Below, one piece after another: positions 57,415-64,000 of a stretch of DNA of 64,000 bases (the stretch's first letter is position 1; each line of letters starts with the position of its first letter). A model generated the notes under the pieces. That model did not search any database. It was not told the origin of the DNA and saw only the letters and a program-made list of their open reading frames with translations. The translations under genes and the position numbers were made by a program. Origin of the DNA: Panaeolus papilionaceus. Lineage: Eukaryota; Basidiomycota; Agaricomycetes; Agaricales. Location: positions 558,001 to 622,000 of the forward strand of contig JADNRZ010000016.1 in NCBI GenBank assembly GCA_015501605.1, written 5' to 3'.

Positions 57415-57778
57415 TGTTGAACCAGGTAAATCAAGTACTGTAGGAATAAAACAAATAGCTCAGTCGGGGTATATTCGACTACATTATTACATAGACAATA
57501 CCTGTAGGAATAAAACAAATAGCTACAGAATTGTCAAAACATGAACAAGAGAAATAAGAATAAAGTGGCTCACCTCAGTCGGGGTATATTCGACTGAGGT
57601 GAGTGAATAGAAACGAGAAGAATATATACTACAAACATGATAAACGTCCTTTGTAGTCTACAATTGACCATTTGTTAAATAAAGAGAAAAGATGAAAAAG
57701 AAGGAAAGATAAGATATGCCTAAAGGCATGCGATCACTGATTGTCGATCCGTGATGTCCCCGACATTCCGTCTCAACA
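57415..57778 (-). repeat. LTR (element 3' LTR)
   Basis: 364 bp, ends TGTTGA...TCAACA. It contains a direct repeat of CTGTAGGAATAAAACAAATA (about 57437 and 57502) and a 13-bp-arm hairpin. It differs from the other LTR at three sites (G, C and C here). Confidence 0.96.
57569..57603. repeat. Hairpin in the LTR, 13-bp arms
   Basis: CTCACCTCAGTCG, nine-base loop GGGTATATT, then the exact reverse complement CGACTGAGGTGAG. The same structure is at 62735-62769. The core CAGTCGGGGTATATTCGACT also occurs once more in each LTR (near 57460) with shorter arms. Confidence 0.9.
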
Positions 57779-60700
57779 CTCCTCCTCAGCTTGGGTGGTG
57801 ATGTTGTCTGGTAATAGACTGGTATAGGCTCGGAGGCGCGTGAACGGACCCTTGTGTAACGCCTTAGTGAATATGTCGGAGATGTTTTCCTTCGTGTTAA
57901 TGTAAGTGAGCGTGAGGTCTCCTTCGTTCGCACGCTCTCGAAGGTAGTGGTAGCGGATGTCCATGTGTTTTACTCTGGAGTGAAGTGCTGGGTCTTCAGA
58001 GAGGATAATAGTTGCCTGGTTGTCGCAGAATATGTGGGGAACTGTTTCGGGAGCCATAAACTGGAGTTCCTGGAGGATCTGTTTTAGCCACATGGTCTCT
58101 TTTGCAGCTTCAAAGGCAGCGATGTATTCAGCTTCGCATGAAGAGGTGGCCACTGAACGCTGTTTCTTCGACGACCAGCTGATAAGTCCTCTCCCTAAGG
58201 TGAAACCATACCCTGCAACACTTTGTCTCGCTTCTACACATTGCGCCCAGTCTGAGTCCGAGTATCCTGAGAGTTCAACTTTGCTGTGACCGCCAAGAGT
58301 GAGTTTCAGTGTTCGTGTTCCCTTGAGATATCGAACAACGCGAATGGCTGCGTTCCAGTGCGTGTGGTCATAGCAGTCGAGGTATTGGGATAAGCTTTGG
58401 ATTGAGAAGGAGAGGTCGGGTCTTGTTCCAATGGCGAGATAGAGTAAGGAGCCGACTAATGAGCGATACGGGAGTTTAGCTTGTACAGATGGGTCTTGTT
58501 TGTCCTTTGGGGGGCGAACGAGTTTGAGGCCAGGGTCCATTGGTGTCGAGATTGGATGAGCATCTGTTTGACCGAATTGTTTAATGATACGATCGATTAG
58601 CGCGGTCTGGGATAACTTGATCGTTTTGGTTGAGCGATTTCGCTCAACAGCTATACCAACGATGTGTTTGGGTTCACCCAGGTCCGTAACTTCCCATCTG
58701 CTCTTCATCTCCTCCTTAAACTCACGTAGCGCACTATCGTTGGAGGCGATGGTACCACTGTCGTCAACATGAACAGCAGTAATAACAATTCCTGAGTCTC
58801 GCTTCCTCCAGTATACGCACGGGTCCGATTTTAGAGGGGAGAAGCCCCATCCCTTCATGGCCTGATCGTAGGTTTTGTTCCAGATCCTGCCGGCTTGCTT
58901 CATCCCATACAGCCCGCGTTCGATTCTCCAGACATACTCCTCCTTTCCTGGTTCGATACAACCTTCCGGTGGCTTCATGTACTGTATCTCGTTTTCGGGT
59001 AGAACACCGTGGAGAAACGCAGTTTTAACGTCCATCTGGTTCATTTCCCAGTCCAGAGACGCAGCAATGTGGAAAAGGATGCGCCATGACTCCATGCGTG
59101 CCGTGGGTGAAGTGGTGCTGTTGTAATCCCGACCATAAACTTGTTCGAAGCCTTTGACAACAATATGTACTTTGTGTCGGGTCACCTCTCCCTTCTCATT
59201 CCTCTTGCGCTTGAAGACCCTCTTGGCACGTAGAAGTTTGTACCCTGCAGGTACTGTCGACTTGTGTACCCACTGAAACACTCCCATCTCCTGTAGAGAG
59301 GCAATCTCCTCCTGGTCTCCCTTAATCCATTCAGCAGCGTCTGGGGCCGCTCTCGCTTCCGCCCAGGTCTTTGGATCATCATCTTCATCGTCTGTGGCGA
59401 TGTATGCTTGTTCTGCATTGTCGATCGATTGGCGGATGTGGTCAATAATGGCGTGGCTGAATAAGGTGCGACGATCCACTTTCAGCGAGCATAGGAGAGA
59501 CTCGAGTTCCGATACTAAGGTGGTGTCATCCTCAGGATTGGGATATGGGAGTTCTTCGAACGTTTTCTGAGCGTCCCGAATAGCATGTTGCTCGTCCCTG
59601 TGTTGTTTGGCACGGACAGCAGCCTCTCTGGATTCTTGGATCGCCTGTTGGAGTCTCTCTCCAGCAGTGACAGGTCCACCATTCTCCTTCGCTTCAGCGA
59701 TTCTGGAGGAACGCTTTGGCGGTGCTGGGGGCTGTGGAGGGGTTGGAGGGTCGACAGTAGGAGGCATGGGTGCAGTGGGTGTAGGTTCGGGGTCTGGTGA
59801 TGATTCAGATCGTCCATACATGTCGTCCTCATCGTAATCAAGCATGTCAGGTTCTCCAGGATCTTCGATTACGGGATTTGGAACACTGATGATAGGCACT
59901 TCAGGGATCTCTTTTTGTTCGTGACTCTCGATGAAGGTAACATGCACTGAGGTTAGGATTCTCCTAGTAGGTGGGTGATAGCATCGGTAGGCTTTCAAAT
60001 GCGGTTCATACCCGACTAATACACATTCGATTGAGCGCTCGAGAATCTTTGGGTTGTGAGTTTGAATAAGGACAAAAGCACGGCACCCAATTTCGCGCAT
60101 GTAGGAGTAGTTGGGTTTTCGACCGTGCCATAGTTCCCATGGTGTTTTACTGTCTGTGTTTGCGCGGGTGACTGTTTTGACATGTACATGTGATGCGGTA
60201 AGGTAAAACTCATCCCAGAGAAATTCAGGTAGCTTTGCGTCAATGCGCATGGTGCGGCTTTTTGCCATGAGCGTTCGGTGCATCCGTTCGACTCGTCCTG
60301 CGTGCGCTGAGGTGTGTGGTGCAGTGAGATCGTGGATGGTACCTCGGGATTTAAGCCACGCTTCCATTTCGGCGCTCTTCAATTCCCCGTTGTCTGTCCG
60401 GTATCTGTGTACCAGGTACCCAACCTCAAGCTCTCGAGTTTTCTCCCAAGCTTTAAGCTCTCCAAAAGCATCAGATTTTGCTCTCAGAGGAATGGACCAA
60501 ACATAAGAAGAAAAATCATCGATTATGTTCATGACATAGTACATTCCGCTCCGTGACATTACGCTCTGAGGTCCCGTTAGATCCACCCAGACCTTCTCTA
60601 GCCTCTTTGTAGCCCTATGACCCTCTCCCTCAGTCCTCTTCTTCGGTATCGAAGCGCGAGTCTGTTTTCCAAGTATGCATGAGTCGCATTTTGGGGGATT

Positions 60701-62395
60701 CGGAGGGAATTTAGACGGCATACCTGCGATGTGTCCTTGCTTGGCCATCTCCTGGATGGCGCGCGTGTTCGCATGGCCAAGGCGCTTATGCCAAGTGTGG
60801 AAATCGGCAGCGCTTGTGGCAGCAAGGGCATGGATCGTTTCGGTAGAGTAGAGATCGACGGAGTAGAGGCTTCGAGTTGGGATAACGGATCCTGTTGCAA
60901 CAACTGCCCCGGTGGACTTCTGCATTAGACAGCACCGTTGATCATCGAATTGTGTGACAATCTGGGAGTCCTTTGCGAGGAGGAACACAGATAGAAGGCG
61001 TACAGTTGTGGTGGGAACATAGAGGGCGTTATGGAGGGTGATGTAGGTCCCTCGAGACACGCGGAGCTTGATGATGCCGGTTCCGGTAGCTTGGATGCAT
61101 GAGTTGCCAACGCCCTTGATAGGGCGTGGAGTGATGGCGCTAAGTGTGAGGAAGTCCTCTCGGTGGGGTGACAGATGGATCAACAACCCTGAATCGATGA
61201 TGAAGGGTGACGATTGCGGGGAAATTGGTGCTCTATAAGGTTGAGGGACAGGTGAAGTGTTGAGCGCGTCGCTATTGATGGGATCTGGCGAGCTGTAAAC
61301 GTTCCAGTCAATCGTTGAGACTGGTTCCTCGAGTGAGAGCCAACATTCAGCGAGAGATGGGTCTACGGGGGCAAGATGAGGGTTAGAGTCAACGTTGGTG
61401 CTGGGAAGAGCATGTGCGGCAAAATTGACGGTAGCGGTTGGTGTAGTGGTGTGTGCTTCACTCTTCTTGCCCTTCGCTTGCTCAGCAGCCTCCCTATCCC
61501 TCTTCTTCGCCTCCTTTGACTGTTCCACAGTGCTCCCATGCATGCCTCCCCCTTCGTTAACGCAGTACTTCTTTGTGTGGTGTCTGCCGTTACAGTTTTC
61601 ACAAATGATGGGCGGCTTCACGTTCCTCTTTGCCGGAGCCGCAGTGAGTGCCGTATCAGGCTGTTGACGCTTCTGAGTCATGATTTCCGTTTGCCGTTGC
61701 GTTATCAAGGAGCGGATATCGTCAATAGTGTAAGTGTCTCGATCTCCTGTCTTAGCTGCGCGATGGATTTCGCTGTGGATGGTGGATTTAATGTGGGATA
61801 GGGAAGGAATACGGGATATCATGCGTGTCAGAGCTAGAACCTGGAAGGTGTTCTTGGTGAGTTTGGAGCCATACGCCTGCGTGGTGAGATCGACAGCTGA
61901 GTTGAAAGACTTAAGGAGGTTTTCACCGTCCTCCAGATCCGTGTAGAAGACCTGTTCCAGCAGCGTGAATTGGCTTACAGCTCCAGCGGTTTCGTACTTG
62001 CCCTTCAGTGTCTTCCAGAGGGTGGTAGCAGGCTGAAGATCTCGTACGTCCAGAGCTCGAGCTTCGTCGCGATCCATGGCAGAGTCGATGTAGAAACGAG
62101 CAACACAGTCGTTACTCTTCCAGTTCCTATGAGCGCGCGGCTCTTTGTCCATATCCGGGCAGGGTACATAACCAAGCACGTAATCCCATAAGCCAGTAAG
62201 CCCGAGAGCTCCCTCGATGTCCCATTTCCAGTCGCGCCAGTTACCCTTAGACATGGAGAGCATGGTGCCGGTGAAAGAGGAAGGTGGCGAGAGAAGCGTG
62301 ATAGAGGGGCGAGTGAGATCTGTAGACGTGATTTGGACCTCAGTGGAAGATGTAGCAACTGCAGGTTTTGTCTTATCCTCGTTATCCTTTGACAT
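57773..62395 (-). CDS. Ty1/copia Gag-Pol polyprotein, 1540 aa
   Basis: One uninterrupted frame with the copia domain order. Gag is residues 1 to about 250, with a zinc knuckle CENCNGRHHTKKYC near 263 (C-x2-C-x4-H-x4-C). The protease motif FIIDSGLLIH is near 398 (D-S-G; the usual next residue is Ala/Cys/Thr). Pre-integrase zinc binding: WHKRLGHAN ... CDSCILGKQTR. The integrase core has WVDLTGPQ (D, near 603), RTDNGEL (D, near 668) and GRVERMHRTLM (E, near 703). Reverse transcriptase: WEMNQMDVKTAFLHGVL and active site VHVDD near 1209 (H in place of the common Y). RNase H: GYSDSDWA near 1381, SSCEAEY and CDNQATI. The stop TGA is the fourth to sixth base of the LTR. No frameshift separates gag from pol. 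Confidence 0.97.
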   Translation of the reverse strand: MSKDNEDKTKPAVATSSTEVQITSTDLTRPSITLLSPPSSFTGTMLSMSKGNWRDWKWDIEGALGLTGLWDYVLGYVPCPDMDKEPRAHRNWKSNDCVARFYIDSAMDRDEARALDVRDLQPATTLWKTLKGKYETAGAVSQFTLLEQVFYTDLEDGENLLKSFNSAVDLTTQAYGSKLTKNTFQVLALTRMISRIPSLSHIKSTIHSEIHRAAKTGDRDTYTIDDIRSLITQRQTEIMTQKRQQPDTALTAAPAKRNVKPPIICENCNGRHHTKKYCVNEGGGMHGSTVEQSKEAKKRDREAAEQAKGKKSEAHTTTPTATVNFAAHALPSTNVDSNPHLAPVDPSLAECWLSLEEPVSTIDWNVYSSPDPINSDALNTSPVPQPYRAPISPQSSPFIIDSGLLIHLSPHREDFLTLSAITPRPIKGVGNSCIQATGTGIIKLRVSRGTYITLHNALYVPTTTVRLLSVFLLAKDSQIVTQFDDQRCCLMQKSTGAVVATGSVIPTRSLYSVDLYSTETIHALAATSAADFHTWHKRLGHANTRAIQEMAKQGHIAGMPSKFPPNPPKCDSCILGKQTRASIPKKRTEGEGHRATKRLEKVWVDLTGPQSVMSRSGMYYVMNIIDDFSSYVWSIPLRAKSDAFGELKAWEKTRELEVGYLVHRYRTDNGELKSAEMEAWLKSRGTIHDLTAPHTSAHAGRVERMHRTLMAKSRTMRIDAKLPEFLWDEFYLTASHVHVKTVTRANTDSKTPWELWHGRKPNYSYMREIGCRAFVLIQTHNPKILERSIECVLVGYEPHLKAYRCYHPPTRRILTSVHVTFIESHEQKEIPEVPIISVPNPVIEDPGEPDMLDYDEDDMYGRSESSPDPEPTPTAPMPPTVDPPTPPQPPAPPKRSSRIAEAKENGGPVTAGERLQQAIQESREAAVRAKQHRDEQHAIRDAQKTFEELPYPNPEDDTTLVSELESLLCSLKVDRRTLFSHAIIDHIRQSIDNAEQAYIATDDEDDDPKTWAEARAAPDAAEWIKGDQEEIASLQEMGVFQWVHKSTVPAGYKLLRAKRVFKRKRNEKGEVTRHKVHIVVKGFEQVYGRDYNSTTSPTARMESWRILFHIAASLDWEMNQMDVKTAFLHGVLPENEIQYMKPPEGCIEPGKEEYVWRIERGLYGMKQAGRIWNKTYDQAMKGWGFSPLKSDPCVYWRKRDSGIVITAVHVDDSGTIASNDSALREFKEEMKSRWEVTDLGEPKHIVGIAVERNRSTKTIKLSQTALIDRIIKQFGQTDAHPISTPMDPGLKLVRPPKDKQDPSVQAKLPYRSLVGSLLYLAIGTRPDLSFSIQSLSQYLDCYDHTHWNAAIRVVRYLKGTRTLKLTLGGHSKVELSGYSDSDWAQCVEARQSVAGYGFTLGRGLISWSSKKQRSVATSSCEAEYIAAFEAAKETMWLKQILQELQFMAPETVPHIFCDNQATIILSEDPALHSRVKHMDIRYHYLRERANEGDLTLTYINTKENISDIFTKALHKGPFTRLRAYTSLLPDNITTQAEEEC
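57779..57790 (-). other. Polypurine tract
   Basis: On the element strand the bases just before the 3' LTR read GCTGAGGAGGAG, purine-rich and directly abutting TGTTGA, which is the expected plus-strand priming site. It also codes for the last residues of Pol. Confidence 0.65.
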
Positions 62396-62569
62396 GATGA
62401 GCAGATGAGTGATGGTTTATTGGAGAGAGACGTGAAGAAAGTGAATGTGAGGCAGGACAGGATGAAAGAGATTTGGGTTCGTGTTGTGATTGGGCGCAGA
62501 ATTAGCGCGATAAGATAAGATTGTCTCGAGATACAAGTTCGGTGCCACTCCGTTATCGGTAGTGGCAAT
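62396..62569 (-). other. Copia 5' leader between primer site and Gag-Pol start
   Basis: About 170 nt on the element strand between the primer binding site and the ATG at 62395. No upstream frame of note. The leader is short, so translation of Gag-Pol likely begins at the first good ATG. Confidence 0.5.
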
Positions 62570-62580
62570 GGCCCATAACC
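62570..62580. other. Primer binding site (internal initiator tRNA-Met fragment type)
   Basis: On the element strand GGTTATGGGCC starts directly after the LTR end TTCAACA. It is complementary to the conserved anticodon stem-loop of initiator tRNA-Met (GGGCCCATAACCC), the unusual half-tRNA primer known from Drosophila copia. The plus strand reads GGCCCATAACC. Confidence 0.8.
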
Positions 62581-62944
62581 TGTTGAACCAGGTAAATCAA
62601 ATACTGTAGGAATAAAACAAATAGCTCAGTCGGGGTATATTCGACTACATTATTACATAGACAATACCTGTAGGAATAAAACAAATAGCTACAGAATTGT
62701 CAAAACATGAACAAGAGAAATAAGAATAAAGTGGCTCACCTCAGTCGGGGTATATTCGACTGAGGTGAGTGAATAGAAATGAGAAGAATATATACTACAA
62801 ACATGATAAACGTCCTTTGTAGTCTACAATTGACCATTTGTTAAATAAAGAGAAAAGATGAAAAAGAAGGAAAGATAAGATATGCCTAAAGGCATGCGAT
62901 CACTGATTGTCGATCCGTGATGTCCCCGACATTCTGTCTCAACA
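62581..62944 (-). repeat. LTR (element 5' LTR)
   Basis: 364 bp, same ends and internal repeats. It carries A, T and T at the three positions where the other LTR has G, C and C. As the element's 5' LTR it should contain the promoter, reading leftwards. Confidence 0.96.
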
Positions 62945-62949
62945 TGCTA
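62945..62949. repeat. Target-site duplication of the copia element, right copy
   Basis: TGCTA immediately after the right LTR, identical to 57410-57414. Confidence 0.95.
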
Positions 62950-63537
62950 TGACACCAGCTCTCCAAGACGAGCGGCCTGCTTTGGCATCCAAGCGGAAGG
63001 CTGATGACAAGACAGCTGATACTCCCAAGGCTGAGCCTGAAGATGTCAAGCTGTCATCGTCATTGCCAACACAGCCACCAGCGAAGAAGACAAAATTGTC
63101 GGAATTTGCTGTTCTTGCTGAAGCCGAAGAGGCCACTCGTCAAGCAGAGCTTGCTGTTGAGCAAGCTAAGGTTGAGGCCTTGGCAAAATTGAAGATAGAG
63201 CAGCGTCGACAGCGCTCCCTTGATAAGAAAGCCATGCTGGATCATGAGCTTGCGAAGATGAGGCTCAAGATGGAATTCAAGCTACACATGAAGCAGGCTT
63301 CGTCCCAGGCTCAACATCTCCCGTTTGAGAGCTCGTCAACCATTGGGATGCCGCACGACTCGGATTTGGGTGATAACTTTCGTGATGACAACTTTGGTAA
63401 CATTTTTCAATCACATCCAAACGACTACAGTACTTTACATCTTCCGAGTACTAGTGCTAATAATAGTGAGCCACAAGGACATTAGCTATATGTTTTGTAA
63501 CTTGAATTATACATAAATTATTTATATGTTTATCAAA

Positions 63538-64000
63538 TCACTCTCCCCGTAAAAACCTACTTCGCCTAGAACGCCTTTCTTCACGTTCGGAAAACAATTT
63601 CTCCTTCAATTTATCCCGAAATTCCCGAGCTGCCTCTAATTGAGCCACACGGCTACGTCGAGATTGCTGAGGAACAATTTCACTGGGAGTCTGAGTGAAC
63701 GTCGTGTGATTGGTCACAACTGAAGACTCAGCCAGAGCATTTCCAGTGTCATCATCGACTGAGGGCTCAAGTCCTTCAAGGATGAATGGATCTATAACTT
63801 CATCATCATCGCTCATTGCTAGTTTGGCTTCCTTTGATTCACACTCCATTGCGAAGTTATGAAGTGCAATACAGCAGATGCCCCAATAAGTAGCAAGTTT
63901 ATGAGTATTTCGGTCTCGGATGTTGATACGAAGGCTTTTAAGTGACTGAAAGCGACCTTTGAGGAAGCCAATGGCATGCTCAGAGCGAATACGAACAATA
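63538..64000 (-). CDS. PIF/Harbinger DDE transposase, C-terminal part (runs off window)
   Basis: On the minus strand the frame enters from the right edge as IVRIRSEHAIGFLKGRFQSL, KSLRINIRDRNTHKLATYWG, ICCIALHNFA. This is the last catalytic block of DDE_Tnp_4 transposases (R.R.EH..G.LK.RF ... LHN), containing the final acidic residue E. It continues into an acidic tail (MSDDDEVIDPFILEG) and a basic Arg-rich end (RSRVAQLEAAREFRDKL ... RSRRSRFLRGE), stop at 63538. It is convergent with the Myb-like ORF, 52 bp apart end to end. The N-terminal HTH and the first two Asp residues lie beyond 64000. Confidence 0.85.
   Translation of the reverse strand, partial: IVRIRSEHAIGFLKGRFQSLKSLRINIRDRNTHKLATYWGICCIALHNFAMECESKEAKLAMSDDDEVIDPFILEGLEPSVDDDTGNALAESSVVTNHTTFTQTPSEIVPQQSRRSRVAQLEAAREFRDKLKEKLFSEREERRSRRSRFLRGE

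Larger units (their letters stand above)
57415..62944 (-). mobile_element. Complete Ty1/copia LTR retrotransposon, 5530 bp
   Basis: Two 364-bp LTRs beginning TGTTGA and ending TCAACA flank a single intact Gag-Pol frame on the minus strand; there is a perfect 5-bp target duplication. The element's own 5' LTR is the right-hand one (62581-62944). The primer binding site follows that LTR directly and a purine-rich tract precedes the other. The LTRs differ at only three of 364 positions (about 0.8%), all transitions, so insertion is recent. It is nested in the Harbinger Myb-like gene in the opposite orientation. Nothing in the sequence suggests it is defective, so it may still be able to move. Confidence 0.97.
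56427..63485 (+). pseudogene. Harbinger Myb/SANT-like ORF, split by the copia insertion
   Basis: Exons 56427-56617, 56678-56949, 56996-57102 and 57151-57414, continuing after the retrotransposon at 62950-63485. Domain order: basic Lys/Ser N-terminus, then a trihelix Myb/SANT-like domain (WTNDLTETLINHIIQNTDIW, HWHWELAKALFTHHPVYSQE, then EWTAKIGNRLKK), a CPWYFRMKEI block, a Ser/Thr linker, a basic KRKADDKTAD segment and a long coiled coil (EEATRQAELAVEQAKVEALA). In PIF/Harbinger elements this partner binds the ends and helps import the transposase. When one copy of the 5-bp target duplication and the element are ignored, the frame is continuous across the site, so the gene was intact when hit. 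Now it would be cut after the insertion. Confidence 0.8.
56070..64000. mobile_element. PIF/Harbinger-type DNA transposon, left part (right end outside window)
   Basis: Two convergent genes identify the class: a Myb/SANT-like protein on + (56427-63485, interrupted) and a DDE transposase on - (63538 to the edge). The proposed left end is the G-run GGGGGGGTCAAAGTT at 56070, preceded by TTA (56067-56069), the usual 3-bp target of this superfamily. Just inside are many GTTC/GAAC motifs and an 18-bp-arm palindrome. The right inverted end lies beyond 64000, so the TIR cannot be confirmed. Confidence 0.72.

Noticed and set aside
61395..61946. Plus-strand frames inside the copia element
   Set aside because: Antisense shadows of Gag; no domain or start context.
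1..64000. CRISPR arrays, operons, bacterial-type promoters, rRNA genes, telomeric TTAGGG arrays
   Set aside because: None seen; the sequence is eukaryotic with spliceosomal introns.

Overview
The window is nuclear DNA of a filamentous basidiomycete, most likely an Agaricomycete (mushroom-forming fungus). Genes are dense and carry many short (about 50-100 nt) GT-AG introns. Diagnostic genes are a class I hydrophobin, two STE3-type pheromone-receptor-like GPCRs with long Ser/Pro-rich tails, an F-box/LRR-like gene and a Baeyer-Villiger-type flavin monooxygenase. The genus cannot be read from the sequence.

Layout. 1-12.5 kb is mostly conserved genes: hydrophobin 3' end, an NADP-dependent MDR oxidoreductase (-), an MFS transporter (-), prefoldin subunit 3 (-), the pre-rRNA processing factor Mrd1 (+) and proteasome lid subunit Rpn9 (+). 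14.1-25.3 kb holds three genes, all on +, with a telobox-type Myb/SANT domain interrupted at the same two places by introns: two small genes (228 and 287 aa predicted) and a giant 2006-aa protein with two such domains (Tay1/Teb1-like). 26.8-33 kb has the two STE3-like receptors; no CaaX pheromone precursor was found by eye. 33.4-38.6 kb (-) has an F-box-like gene, its decayed tandem copy and the flavin monooxygenase.

39.7-45.7 kb is a tandem segmental triplication, each unit carrying one three-exon gene of a small, probably secreted protein family that I do not recognise. A fourth diverged member (52.1 kb) and a truncated fifth (54.7 kb) lie on + beyond a trehalose-6-phosphate synthase-like gene (46.8-51.3 kb) whose glucosyltransferase and phosphatase halves both lack key catalytic residues (Tsl1/Tps3-like). 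This family is the best candidate for something undescribed.

54-64 kb is mobile-element territory: a 583-bp MITE-like element inserted at the TATA-like box of the truncated fifth copy, a G-rich tract, and then the left part of a PIF/Harbinger-type DNA transposon (Myb/SANT-like ORF on +, DDE transposase on -, running off the window). A complete young Ty1/copia retrotransposon (5530 bp, 364-bp LTRs with 3 differences, 5-bp target duplication TGCTA, intact 1540-aa Gag-Pol) is nested in the transposon's Myb-like ORF.
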